Assembly (NCBI RefSeq): GCF_013343715.1
Contig: NZ_JABUNR010000023.1
Span: 796 to 53,427, forward strand
Source of the DNA: Mesobacillus harenae
Lineage (GTDB): Bacteria; Bacillota; Bacilli; Bacillales; Cytobacillaceae
Length of the DNA: 52,632 nucleotides
Direction: 5' to 3'
Under the pieces are notes generated by a model. The model did no database searches. It was not told the DNA's origin and saw nothing but the letters and a program-made list of their open reading frames with translations. Positions 24,823-33,658 of this stretch are shown piece by piece. The position numbers and the translations under genes are program-made. Each line of letters starts with the position of its first letter. Within the stretch, counting starts at the first letter, position 1.

Positions 24823-24858
24823 AAAGAGGCCTTTGTCAACAGACAAGGGCCTCTTTTA
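24823..24858. terminator. Terminator of pckA
   Basis: AAAGAGGCCTTTGTC pairs with GACAAGGGCCTCTTT, 16 bp beyond the pckA stop. T-rich sequence lies on both outer sides. Confidence 0.8.
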
Positions 24859-24874
24859 GATATATTTTCTGATG

Positions 24875-26461
24875 CTATCCTTTAGGTCCGCCTTGAACTT
24901 CAATCTCTGGAGGGACACTTGTGAATTTCTTGAAGTTATTGCGGAATGAAGCTGCAAGCTCTCTTGCCTTTTCATCGTAGGCTTTTGGATCTGCCCAAGT
25001 CAAATGAGGCTGCAGAACTTCATCAGGTACACCAGGTACATGAATTGGAATTTCAAGTCCAAAGATGTCATCTTTTACGGTTTCAACATTGTTTAACTCG
25101 CCTTCAAGAGCTGCCTGGATCATCGCACGTGTGAAAGCTAGTTTCATACGGCTGCCCTCTCCATAGGTTCCGCCAGTCCAACCTGTGTTGACAAGATAAA
25201 CCCGGGAATTATGCTCTTCGATCTTTTCTCCCAGCATGGCAGCGTAGCGTGTCGCAGGGAGCGGGAGGAAAGGCGATCCAAAGCAAGTCGAGAATGTAGC
25301 TTCAGGAGCTGTGACTCCCCGTTCGGTGCCAGCGAGTTTAGATGTATATCCGCTTAGGAAGTGGTACATTGCCTGTTCCTTTGTTAGCTTAGAAATTGGA
25401 GGCAAGACTCCGAATGCATCAGCTGTTAAAAAGACTATTGTATTTGGATGTCCGGCAACGCTTGGTTCAACTATATTATCTATCGCTTGAATTGGATAAG
25501 CAGCCCGAGTATTCTCGGTCAGTGTACTATCATCGTAATCAGCCTCACGTGTCTCTTTGTTTAAAACGACATTCTCTAAGACCGATCCAAACCGGATTGC
25601 ATTAAAAATCTGCGGTTCTTTTTCTTTTGAGAGGCTTATACATTTCGCATAGCAGCCACCTTCAATATTAAATACTCCGTTAGGCGACCAGCCGTGTTCA
25701 TCATCACCAATCAACTTCCTGTGCGAATCAGCAGAGAGCGTCGTTTTGCCTGTCCCGGATAATCCAAAAAACAGTGCAACATCTCCTTCTCGGCCAACAT
25801 TGGCAGAGCAATGCATCGATAATATGTTGTTTTCCGGCAAAATATAGTTCATGACGGAAAAGATCGATTTTTTAATCTCCCCAGCATATTCAGTACCGCC
25901 AATCAAAACAGTCCTGCGTTCAAACGAGATAATGATAAAGGTTTCTGATGATGTTCCATCTACAGCAGGATTTGCCTTAAAATCTGGTGCTGATATAACA
26001 GTAAAGTCAGCATCATGGTCTAACAGTTCATCCTGATCTGGACCAATGAATAGTTGATGGGCAAAAAGATTGTGCCAGGCGTACTCGTTAATGACCTGAA
26101 TTGGCATCCGGTGTTTTTTATCCGCGCCGGCATAGCCTTTGAATACAAAGACCTCATCTTTTTCCTTTAAATAATTAAGGACTTTGTTGTACAAGTTCGA
26201 GAAAACTTCTTCGGAAATGGGCTGATTTACTGATCCCCATTCGATTTTCGAACGAACAGAAGCTTCATCAACAATGTATTTGTCCTTCGGGGAACGGCCT
26301 GTATAAGTTCCTGTTTGGGCACAGACGGCTCCTGTAGAAGTCAAAATGCCTTCTTCACGATTCAGCACCCTTTCAACTAACTGAGGTACGGATAGTTGAA
26401 TGTGTACATTAGCCTGTTTTAATAGCTGGTTTAATTCATTTGTTATTCCTATAGAGCTCAT
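24875..26461 (-). CDS. pckA: Phosphoenolpyruvate carboxykinase (ATP)
   Basis: Decarboxylates and phosphorylates oxaloacetate to PEP at the entry to gluconeogenesis, in the cytoplasm. The 528-aa product matches the bacterial ATP-dependent class. GRSPKDKY (residues 56-63) precedes the kinase signature GLSGTGKTTLS (233-243). The DDEHGW and FNIEGGCYAKCISL segments follow, with Mn/Mg-site residues. ATG 26459-26461 follows an AAAGGAAGG ribosome binding site. Monocistronic. A CcpN-type operator overlapping a TATACT -10 region about 60 bp upstream suggests glucose repression as in B. subtilis. Confidence 0.97.
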   Translation of the reverse strand: MSSIGITNELNQLLKQANVHIQLSVPQLVERVLNREEGILTSTGAVCAQTGTYTGRSPKDKYIVDEASVRSKIEWGSVNQPISEEVFSNLYNKVLNYLKEKDEVFVFKGYAGADKKHRMPIQVINEYAWHNLFAHQLFIGPDQDELLDHDADFTVISAPDFKANPAVDGTSSETFIIISFERRTVLIGGTEYAGEIKKSIFSVMNYILPENNILSMHCSANVGREGDVALFFGLSGTGKTTLSADSHRKLIGDDEHGWSPNGVFNIEGGCYAKCISLSKEKEPQIFNAIRFGSVLENVVLNKETREADYDDSTLTENTRAAYPIQAIDNIVEPSVAGHPNTIVFLTADAFGVLPPISKLTKEQAMYHFLSGYTSKLAGTERGVTAPEATFSTCFGSPFLPLPATRYAAMLGEKIEEHNSRVYLVNTGWTGGTYGEGSRMKLAFTRAMIQAALEGELNNVETVKDDIFGLEIPIHVPGVPDEVLQPHLTWADPKAYDEKARELAASFRNNFKKFTSVPPEIEVQGGPKG

Positions 26462-26521
26462 CTGATGAATACCTTCCTTTATTAGAAAATTTATGCTTGA
26501 AAGTCATTGCATCTTCTAAAT

Positions 26522-26532
26522 AGTATAACACA
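26522..26532 (-). promoter_or_regulatory. Candidate CcpN operator of pckA
   Basis: On the minus strand TGTGTTATACT fits the CcpN consensus TRTGHYATAYW at every position. It includes a TATACT that could be the -10 element. CcpN represses pckA and gapB on glucose in B. subtilis. Confidence 0.6.
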
Positions 26533-26757
26533 TTAGAAAGATTAATCTATACTAATAACCTGAAAATTCTCTGTTTTTCATTAAATGAACAATCTCCTGG
26601 AAATGCACTCATTTTAACAGTTCTAATAGGGATATGAAAGTTCCAGCAAATGGTTAATAATTTAGGGGATACCGAGTTATTTGGACATACAGCAGCCGTT
26701 TTTTTTGCACGTTCGACAATTTTTAAGCAAAAATTAGCGATAAATGCTGAAATTATA

Positions 26758-26787
26758 TTGACAGCTTTTGAAGTATTAAGATATGAT
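26758..26787 (+). promoter_or_regulatory. Sigma-A promoter for metK
   Basis: TTGACA (26758-26763), an 18-nt spacer, TATGAT (26782-26787). Transcription would start just before the S-box aptamer. Confidence 0.75.
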
Positions 26788-26804
26788 TTTTATTTGAACG
26801 GATA

Positions 26805-27088
26805 CTCTCTTATCCCGAGCTGGTGGAGGGACAGGCCCAATGAAACCCAGCAACCTGCTAATCAAGAAAACAGATCGGAAAAGGCATGAGGCAAATACCC
26901 TGTTTAAAGCAAACATAATAAGGTATAGAACTTTTTGTCTATGAGAATTATTCCTGATCAATTATGTTTTATTGAGCAAAGGTGCTAACCTGAAGCAAGG
27001 GCATATACCTTGAACGATAAGAGTGAAAGGCGCGGTTTTTTCGCAGTTAACCTTTCCTCGGGCTTATTAAGGAAGGGTTTTTTATTTT
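26805..27088 (+). ncRNA. SAM-I (S-box) riboswitch with expanded P3
   Basis: P1 is CTCTTATC (26807-26814) paired with GATAAGAG (27016-27023). The conserved core is GAGGGAC, GGCCC, ATGAAACCCAGCAACC and AAGGTGCTAA. The expression platform is visible: a terminator AACCTTTCCT/AGGAAGGGTT (27049-27079) followed by T6, and a competing antiterminator in which GAAAGG (27025-27030) pairs with CCTTTC (27051-27056). SAM binding should stop transcription before metK. The P3 arm runs from about 26856 to 26978, roughly 120 nt, far longer than the usual 25-30 nt. Confidence 0.93.
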
Positions 27089-27305
27089 GCAGTCCTTAAA
27101 GCACGACCACTAGATGGGACGGCTTTCTTGTTAAGTGCTGCTTCTCCGAAAATCCAATGCACCTGGCTGGAGTAAGAAAGATTTGATATTTTCTAATAAA
27201 AACTCCACGTTTATTTCATACTACATAGGGAATGAGTACCGTATCAATTCGGGGTTGAGAAGGGCAAGCCCTTTTTGCCTCGCGTTATAATAAGGAGGAA
27301 ATCAG

Positions 27306-28505
27306 ATGTCAACAAAACGTCGTTTGTTCACTTCTGAATCAGTTACAGAGGGTCATCCTGATAAAATATGCGACCAAATTTCAGACTCTATTCTGGATGC
27401 AATTTTAGAAAAAGATGCCAATGCTCGTGTTGCCGCTGAAACTTCGGTAACAACTGGTTTAGTCCTGGTTGCAGGAGAAATTACCACATCTACATACGTA
27501 GATATCCCTAAAATTGTACGAAATACAATTAAAAACATTGGCTACACACGCGCTAAATATGGTTTTGACTCTGAAACCTGTGCTGTGCTAACTTCAATCG
27601 ATGAGCAATCTGCTGATATCGCCATGGGTGTAGACCAAGCTCTTGAAGCAAGAGAAGGCACTATGTCTGATAAAGAAATTGATGCTATCGGAGCAGGAGA
27701 CCAGGGCCTTATGTTTGGCTTTGCCTGCAATGAGACAAAAGAGCTTATGCCTTTGCCAATTTCGTTAGCACACAAGCTTGCCCGCCGTTTAACTGAGGTG
27801 CGGAAAGAAGATATTCTTCCTTACCTGCGACCAGATGGGAAAACTCAGGTAACAGTTGAATACGATGAAAATGACAAGCCGGTACGTATTGATACCATTG
27901 TTATATCTACCCAGCACCATCCTGAAATAAGCCTGGAACAAATACAGCGCAACCTAAAGGAACATGTTATTAATCCTGTAGTTCCTAAAGAGTTAATTGA
28001 TGAAGAAACAAAGTACTTTATTAATCCAACAGGCCGATTTGTTATTGGCGGACCACAAGGTGATGCAGGTTTAACAGGCCGTAAAATCATTGTTGATACG
28101 TACGGAGGCTATGCTCGCCATGGCGGAGGAGCCTTCTCTGGTAAGGATCCTACAAAGGTAGACCGTTCTGCTGCATATGCTGCACGCTATGTTGCTAAAA
28201 ATATTGTGGCAGCAGGGCTTGCTGAAAAAGTGGAAGTACAGCTTGCCTACGCAATTGGGGTAGCACAGCCGGTTTCCATTTCAGTAGATACCTTTGGAAC
28301 AGGCACAGTAAGTGAAGATGTGTTAGCTGATCTTATCCGCTCTAATTTTGATCTCCGCCCAGCAGGAATCATCAACATGCTGAACCTGCGCCGGCCAATT
28401 TATAAGCAGACGGCCGCTTATGGTCACTTTGGCCGTACTGATGTGGATCTTCCATGGGAACGTACGGATAAAGCAGATACTCTTCGTGAGCAAGCGACCA
28501 AATAA
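27306..28505 (+). CDS. metK: S-adenosylmethionine synthetase
   Basis: Makes SAM from methionine and ATP. The 399-aa product has ESVTEGHPDK (residues 10-19), GAGDQGLMFGFA (ATP loop), FVIGGPQGDAGLTGRKIIVDTYGG and GHGGGAFSGKDPTKVDRS-type segments in standard order. The ATG is 7 nt after AAGGAGG. It lies about 215 bp downstream of the S-box terminator, which gives SAM feedback control. The leader between them has a short hairpin (AAGGG-CAAG-CCCTT then T4 near 27264-27281) of unknown significance. Confidence 0.98.
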   Translation: MSTKRRLFTSESVTEGHPDKICDQISDSILDAILEKDANARVAAETSVTTGLVLVAGEITTSTYVDIPKIVRNTIKNIGYTRAKYGFDSETCAVLTSIDEQSADIAMGVDQALEAREGTMSDKEIDAIGAGDQGLMFGFACNETKELMPLPISLAHKLARRLTEVRKEDILPYLRPDGKTQVTVEYDENDKPVRIDTIVISTQHHPEISLEQIQRNLKEHVINPVVPKELIDEETKYFINPTGRFVIGGPQGDAGLTGRKIIVDTYGGYARHGGGAFSGKDPTKVDRSAAYAARYVAKNIVAAGLAEKVEVQLAYAIGVAQPVSISVDTFGTGTVSEDVLADLIRSNFDLRPAGIINMLNLRRPIYKQTAAYGHFGRTDVDLPWERTDKADTLREQATK

Positions 28506-28511
28506 ATATTC

Positions 28512-28546
28512 AAGAGGAGTTGCATAAACTGTAACTCCTCTTTTCT
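28512..28546 (+). terminator. Terminator of metK
   Basis: AAGAGGAGTT/AACTCCTCTT stem with a T-rich tail. The ~250 bp from here to asnB show no further gene, T-box or riboswitch. Confidence 0.87.
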
Positions 28547-28796
28547 TTTCTCCGTCTTATAAAAGAATATGATTTTTCGCATAAGGTTTATCCTAACGGG
28601 AAAACGTGTAAGATTTTACTATTACCGAAATTTAACCATCGCTTCCTTTGTTTTCATGAGTACATTTTTTAATGTTTTAGTGTTAGTATTAGAGATATGT
28701 TTTTTTTTCATGTTTACCTATGCTGGGCCTAGGAAGGTCGGCTAAAAATACAAGCCAAGGGAAATTTTGGTAGAAATGGAGTAGGTGAAGTACATA

Positions 28797-30701
28797 ATGT
28801 GTGGTTTTATCGGTTGTGTACATGACAAGACACAAGATAATAACAGTGAACAACAACAACTCTTTAAAAATATGAATGATATTATTACCCATCGAGGACC
28901 TGATGATGATGGCTATTTCTTTGATGAACACATTCAATTTGGCTTCCGCCGTTTAAGTATCATTGATATTGAATGCGGACACCAGCCCTTAACGTATGAA
29001 AACGAGCGTTATTGGATTATTTTTAATGGAGAGATTTATAATTATTTAGAATTGCGGGAGGAATTGGTTCAGGAAGGGCTGAGTTTTGAGACCCATTCTG
29101 ATACTGAGGTGATTCTTGCTCTCTTTAGTCATTTAAAAGAAAAAGCGGTCGACAAGTTACGTGGGATGTTTGGATTTGTTATTTGGGATAAACAGGAGCA
29201 GACTCTATTTGGAGCACGTGACCCGTTCGGAATTAAGCCCTTTTTTTATTTCCAAGATGGTGAAAGGACTTTTTTTGGATCAGAAAAGAAAAGTATCTTA
29301 CTAGCCCTTGAAAATGATGTGATGGACTATGAGTCTCTGCAGCACTACCTGACCTATCAATTTGTTCCTGAACCTGACACGATGTCTGAGGGAATTCACA
29401 AGCTTGAGCCAGGGCATTTCTTCACAAAAAAAATCGGGCAGCCTATGGAAATACAAAGGTACTGGAAAGCTAATTTCCAACCCGTTAAGAAATCAGAATC
29501 TGATTTTATCAAAGAAATAAAAGACGTTTTAATAGATTCTGTAAAAATCCATATGCGAAGTGATGTACCGGTCGGGTCATTCTTGTCCGGCGGAATTGAT
29601 TCATCCATAATTGCCAGTATTGCTAAGGAATTTCACCCTGCAATAAAAACATTTTCTGTCGGGTTCGAACGTAATGGCTTCAGTGAAATTGATGTGGCTA
29701 AAGAAACAGCCGATAAACTTGGTGTTGAGAACATCAGTTACGTTATTTCACCAGAGGAATATATGAACGAGCTTCCGAAGATTATGTGGCATATGGATGA
29801 CCCGCTTGCAGACCCGGCCTGCGTACCGCTGTATTTTGTCGCACGTGAGGCACGTAAGCATGTGACCGTTGTTCTTTCGGGAGAAGGAGCAGATGAATTA
29901 TTCGGCGGTTATAACATTTACCGAGAACCTCAGGATCTTGAGATGTTCAATAAAATTCCGCAGGCAGGAAAAAATCTGCTTAGAGGCATTGCGAAAATTA
30001 TGCCAGAAGGAATGAAAGGCAAAAGCTTTATTGAACGCGGAGTGACCCCGATGGAGGAACGATATATCGGAAATGCGAAAATGTTTACTGAGGAAGAAAA
30101 GAGCGAACTGCTTAACGTATATAACAGAGGGATTCAATACACTGACGTCACAAAGCCCCTGTATGAGGAAAGCGCAGGTTATCATCCGATTGACCGAATG
30201 CAGTATATCGATATCCATACTTGGATGCGCGGGGATATCCTTCTTAAAGCAGACAAAATGACAATGGCTCACTCGTTAGAGCTTCGAGTACCATTCCTTG
30301 ACAAAGCAGTATTTGATGTCGCTTCTAAAATCCCAGCAGGCTTGAAAACAGCTGATGGAACAACAAAATATATTTTGCGTAAAGCAGTTGAAGGTATAGT
30401 GCCTGATCATGTCCTTAACCGGAAAAAGCTTGGCTTCCCAGTTCCAATCCGCCACTGGCTTAAAGACGAAATGAATGACTGGGTCAAAAAGACGATTCAT
30501 GAGAGTGATACAGGCCACCTCTTCAATAAGACTTATATTTTGAAAATACTTGAGGATCATTGCCAAGGAAAAGCTGATAACAGCCGTAAAATTTGGACTG
30601 TCTTAATGTTCATGATTTGGCATGATGTTTATGTGGAAAAAAAATACTCCTTTCAGAAGGAGTATGAAACTGATAAATTGATGTATGCCCAAAAAGGTTA
30701 A
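28797..30701 (+). CDS. asnB: Glutamine-hydrolysing asparagine synthetase
   Basis: Amidates aspartate with glutamine and ATP. The 634-aa product has an N-terminal class II amidotransferase domain with catalytic Cys2 (MCGFIGC), RGPDDDG and FNGEIYNY. The synthetase domain carries PPi-loop SFLSGGIDSSIIASI, LSGEGADELFGGY and LELRVPFLDKAV. ATG 28797 places Cys2 at the mature N-terminus. The four-codon longer GTG reading would bury it and is rejected. A TAGGTG ribosome binding site lies 9 nt upstream. The last 4 nt overlap the convergent peptidase gene, and no terminator separates them. Confidence 0.96.
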   Translation: MCGFIGCVHDKTQDNNSEQQQLFKNMNDIITHRGPDDDGYFFDEHIQFGFRRLSIIDIECGHQPLTYENERYWIIFNGEIYNYLELREELVQEGLSFETHSDTEVILALFSHLKEKAVDKLRGMFGFVIWDKQEQTLFGARDPFGIKPFFYFQDGERTFFGSEKKSILLALENDVMDYESLQHYLTYQFVPEPDTMSEGIHKLEPGHFFTKKIGQPMEIQRYWKANFQPVKKSESDFIKEIKDVLIDSVKIHMRSDVPVGSFLSGGIDSSIIASIAKEFHPAIKTFSVGFERNGFSEIDVAKETADKLGVENISYVISPEEYMNELPKIMWHMDDPLADPACVPLYFVAREARKHVTVVLSGEGADELFGGYNIYREPQDLEMFNKIPQAGKNLLRGIAKIMPEGMKGKSFIERGVTPMEERYIGNAKMFTEEEKSELLNVYNRGIQYTDVTKPLYEESAGYHPIDRMQYIDIHTWMRGDILLKADKMTMAHSLELRVPFLDKAVFDVASKIPAGLKTADGTTKYILRKAVEGIVPDHVLNRKKLGFPVPIRHWLKDEMNDWVKKTIHESDTGHLFNKTYILKILEDHCQGKADNSRKIWTVLMFMIWHDVYVEKKYSFQKEYETDKLMYAQKG

Positions 30702-31576
30702 CGGGGGAGATAGGTAACAGCCTGTCTGCCCATTTGCACCCATGACTCCTCAAAATCGGAGATGGGTGCTTTTCTATTTTTAATACCTGTAAGCGGATCA
30801 TTAAAATATATATATTCATTATCATAGCCTGTAACCAAAACAGAATGCATTTTAAAAGTAATCTTAACTTTGCCTGAAGGAGTTTGCCATGTTTGGAAAT
30901 CTGCTTCTGGAAGAGATTTATATGAAGTATTTGTGATTACCCAAACGGGGCGATTATCAGACAGGTGGATTTTTAAATCTTGAAAATCAGATCCGGTTAA
31001 ATCTTGCATCCTGCCGGGTAAGTACTGTTCGCCTAGGTCGAAAATAGGCTTGTGGTAAACACCAAGGCCTGGTTCAGTATAAGTATACATATTGCCAACA
31101 AACCCAATGTTAGGATTGCCAAAAATGACAGTTCCAGCCTTTAGCTTGTATGGAGCAGGATCCTTCCGTACCTGTTCGGCAAGGGAAAGCTTATCAACTG
31201 GTGATCCTGCGTGGTGCAGAAGCATAGCAAGGCTTGTTACCTCACAGCCCCGGGGCAGCTCTGGCATTTGTGATACAACTTGAACATCGAGTAATACATT
31301 TTCGCTGACCTTAACTATTCTGAGATCACCTGTTACCTCCGACTCGATCGCCATTGTTGCGGAGGAAGGCTCAAACCAGTTTGTAACCGATAAGACCTTG
31401 TGCGATGTATTAGAACTTTCAAGTACAAATATAATAGCTGCAATTAAGATGACAACCGAAAAAGGGATTGCAGATTTCAAAAATAAATTTAGTTTTTTGT
31501 TAGCTAATAATAACAGAAAGAAGATAAAAAGGCAGACAGCCAAAAGTAAAAGGTAGCCAAGTTCCATCTTATTCAT
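30698..31576 (-). CDS. Membrane-anchored C39-like cysteine peptidase (Peptidase_C39_2)
   Basis: A 292-aa protein with two N-terminal transmembrane segments (about residues 6-26 and 34-52) and an extracytoplasmic papain-like C39_2 domain. Catalytic Cys111 is in PELPRGCEVTSLAMLLHHAG, His244 in KMHSVLVTGYD, and Asp260 (or Asn259) in YIYFNDPLTG. GNPNIGFVGNMYTY and VWVITNTSY are also typical of this family (YvpB/DUF3335-like). The substrate is unknown. It is probably a cell-envelope hydrolase rather than a bacteriocin exporter, as it lacks ABC domains. The ATG follows AAGGTGG by 7 nt. Confidence 0.85.
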   Translation of the reverse strand: MNKMELGYLLLLAVCLFIFFLLLLANKKLNLFLKSAIPFSVVILIAAIIFVLESSNTSHKVLSVTNWFEPSSATMAIESEVTGDLRIVKVSENVLLDVQVVSQMPELPRGCEVTSLAMLLHHAGSPVDKLSLAEQVRKDPAPYKLKAGTVIFGNPNIGFVGNMYTYTEPGLGVYHKPIFDLGEQYLPGRMQDLTGSDFQDLKIHLSDNRPVWVITNTSYKSLPEADFQTWQTPSGKVKITFKMHSVLVTGYDNEYIYFNDPLTGIKNRKAPISDFEESWVQMGRQAVTYLPR

Positions 31577-31705
31577 TGAATTACCACCTTAAAAATCGAT
31601 CATATGTTTTTTATCGGCTGTCTAGCTGCAAAGTTAATATAAATGTGGCATAAGCTTTTATAAATACGGGTAAAGATATAAACTTAGATTACAGAATGTT
31701 GGTTT

Positions 31706-32230
31706 TTAATCCTTTCCCTTAGGTTGAAGTGATTTATAATATTGGGCCTTTTCGGCATATTCCCTGGTGATTCGCTCCATATCCTGAATATCTTCGTCGG
31801 TCAGTTCACGGATAACCTTTGCGGGACGTCCAAAGGCTAAAGTGTTCGGCGGGATTTTTTTTCCTTGCGGAACGAGACTTCCTGCTCCAATAAAAGCGCC
31901 TTCGCCGATTTCGGCTTTGTCAAGGATAATAGAGCCCATGCCAATCAAGGCTTTTTTCCGGATTTTACAGCTATGCAGAATTACCTGGTGTCCAATGGAT
32001 ACTTCATCTTCTAAAATTACCGGGTTTCCCGGGCTTTGATGCAAGATAGAATTGTCTTGAATATTTACGCGTTTGCCGATTACGGCTGGTCCAACATCAC
32101 CGCGAATGACCGTATTGAACCAGACGCTTGAGTGGTCACCAATCTTAACATCACCAGTAATTGTTACATAATCAGCAATAAATGCAGTGTCAGCAATTTT
32201 TGGAAATTTTCCGCCATAAGGGTAAATCAT
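31706..32230 (-). CDS. ytoA: Gamma-carbonic-anhydrase-like hexapeptide protein YtoA
   Basis: A 174-aa left-handed beta-helix protein built from hexapeptide repeats (VTITGDVKIGDHSSVWFNTVIRGDVG through IGEGAFIGAGSLV). It has a C-terminal helix (EDIQDMERITREYAEKAQYYKSL). Gamma-CA metal-site histidines are present in IQDNSILHQ and IGHQVILHSC, with R and D in RGD. Many YrdA/PaaY/YtoA-type proteins have these ligands but low CA activity. An acyl- or acetyltransferase-like role cannot be excluded. Together with ytiB this gives the window two CA families. Monocistronic. Confidence 0.88.
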   Translation of the reverse strand: MIYPYGGKFPKIADTAFIADYVTITGDVKIGDHSSVWFNTVIRGDVGPAVIGKRVNIQDNSILHQSPGNPVILEDEVSIGHQVILHSCKIRKKALIGMGSIILDKAEIGEGAFIGAGSLVPQGKKIPPNTLAFGRPAKVIRELTDEDIQDMERITREYAEKAQYYKSLQPKGKD

Positions 32231-32841
32231 TTTACAGCCTCCCTAATAAAGTTTATGATGATTTTTAAAATGGAAATTACATTGATCGGAGCCAGCAATT
32301 TTATATCGAGAGTAAACTTCCCGGATTGTCCCGCGAGGGGCCAATAGGCTCGGAGCTGCTCGGGTCACATATGCTTCATTAAAGAAAAGCACCCCGGAGT
32401 CCTGCTCCCACGGCTAAAGCCGCATCGTAAGGCTGCAAGGAAGCCAATTCAGGTAGATGCCTAGCTGATGAAGTCAAAGAACGACTTCACCCTCTGGCCC
32501 TCCAGCGCTTTTCAGGTCTGCCCAGGCGTTTCCGCTTTTCTTATTGTCGAGCGTCAACGCCTAGACCCTCGAGACGCTTCGGTCCAGCTTATGAAGTCAA
32601 AGAACGACTTCACGCGCTGGCCCTCCAGCGCTATTCGGGTCTGCCCAGGCGTTTCCGCTTTTCTTATTGTCGAGCGTCAACGCCTAGACCCTCGAGACGC
32701 TTCGGTCCATCTGATGAAGTCAAAGTACGACTTCACCCGCTGGCCCTCCAGCGCTATTCGGGTCTGCCCAGGCGTTTCCGCTTTTCTTATTATATCGTTC
32801 TTTTTATTACTGTTAAAGTAAATGGCTAGGAGGAAAATATC
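32231..32841. other. Intergenic region dominated by a repeat array
   Basis: Apart from the 3 x 123-bp array described below, 32231-32467 contains about 240 bp with no supported gene. The ribosome binding site of ytpA (AGGAGG) is at about 32829. Confidence 0.6.
32468..32797 (+). repeat. Tandem array, about 2.7 copies of a 123-bp unit
   Basis: Units begin at 32468, 32591 and 32714 (spacing exactly 123 bp) with ATGAAGTCAAAGAACGACTT (third copy: AGTACG). Each contains a hairpin GAAGTC-AAAGAAC-GACTTC. The first two contain the complete tail CGAGCGTCAACGCCTAGACC. The third stops after CGCTTTTCTTATT. The units differ at only a few positions. Read in reverse, the GAAAAGCGGAAACGCCTGGG part resembles the widespread Bacillus intergenic repeat also seen at 51573-51600. 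Because 123 is divisible by 3, a 117-codon frame runs through it, but it has no ribosome binding site. Confidence 0.88.
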
Positions 32842-33645
32842 ATGTGGAAATGGGAAGCTGAAGGAGATGCAAAGGCAGTCATTGTGATGATTCATGGAGC
32901 AATGGAGCATCATGGACGGTATGGATGGCTTATTGAGATGTGGCGTTCATCAGGTTTTCATGTCATCATGGGAGACCTCCCGGGGCAGGGAATGACTACA
33001 AGAGCCGAAAGAGGCCATATAGATTCTTTTGAAGATTATTTGACTGAAGTGAAGGATTGGGTTAAAGCAGCTTATGACTTTGAATTGCCAGTTTTTCTAC
33101 TTGGGCACAGTATGGGAGGATTAATAGCGATTAGGCTCCTACAAAAAGAAGAGTTCGCTTTGGCTGGTGTAATTCTGTCTTCTCCTTGTCTAGGGCTTGT
33201 TCATACTCCACCGAAAATAATGGATATCCTGTCACACGGTTTAAATATAATGATGCCTTCCTTAAAAATAGCCTCTGGCTTGACTGTTGAAATGGCAACT
33301 AGAAATAAGGACGTCATTGATGTGGATTTAAACGATTCTCTGTACATTACCAAAGTGTCTGTGAGATGGTACAGGGAGTTGGAGAAATCAATGAATCTGG
33401 CTTTTGAGGAATTGGGGCAGATGCAGGACGTCCCATTGCTGCTCATGCAGGCTGGTGATGATAAAATTGTTAACAAAGAACCAGTTAAAGCATGGTTTAA
33501 TCAGGTGCCTCTTTCTGAAAAACGTTTAAAGGAATGGCCAAAATTATATCACGAAATTTTTAATGAGCCGGAACGAGACGAAGTGTTTGTGTACGCAAAG
33601 GATTTTGTTGAAAGCCAATTAAGGGCTATCGGCTACGTAATATAG
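32842..33645 (+). CDS. ytpA: YtpA, alpha/beta hydrolase (lysophospholipase-type)
   Basis: A 267-aa serine hydrolase of the monoacylglycerol-lipase/lysophospholipase family. It shows IHGAMEHHGRY, GDLPGQGMT, nucleophile elbow GHSMGG (Ser near 93), Asp in QAGDDKIVNKEP and late His in KLYHEIFNEP. In B. subtilis YtpA deacylates phospholipid to the lysophospholipid antibiotic bacilysocin, and an equivalent role here is inferred. The ATG follows TAGGAGGA. It is 13 bp before ytpB, so the two are co-transcribed. Confidence 0.9.
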   Translation: MWKWEAEGDAKAVIVMIHGAMEHHGRYGWLIEMWRSSGFHVIMGDLPGQGMTTRAERGHIDSFEDYLTEVKDWVKAAYDFELPVFLLGHSMGGLIAIRLLQKEEFALAGVILSSPCLGLVHTPPKIMDILSHGLNIMMPSLKIASGLTVEMATRNKDVIDVDLNDSLYITKVSVRWYRELEKSMNLAFEELGQMQDVPLLLMQAGDDKIVNKEPVKAWFNQVPLSEKRLKEWPKLYHEIFNEPERDEVFVYAKDFVESQLRAIGYVI

Positions 33646-33658
33646 AAAGGATGTTAGT

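Noticed and set aside
28547..28796. T-box or riboswitch in front of asnB
   Set aside because: No GGGTGGTACCGCG-like box, no aptamer core and no terminator were found in the leader.
32468..32797. CRISPR array
   Set aside because: Units are 123 bp and nearly identical throughout, with no alternation of short repeats and unique spacers and no cas genes.
32468..32821. 117-codon frame through the 123-bp repeats
   Set aside because: It is open only because the unit length is divisible by 3. There is no ribosome binding site, and the unit is a dispersed non-coding repeat.
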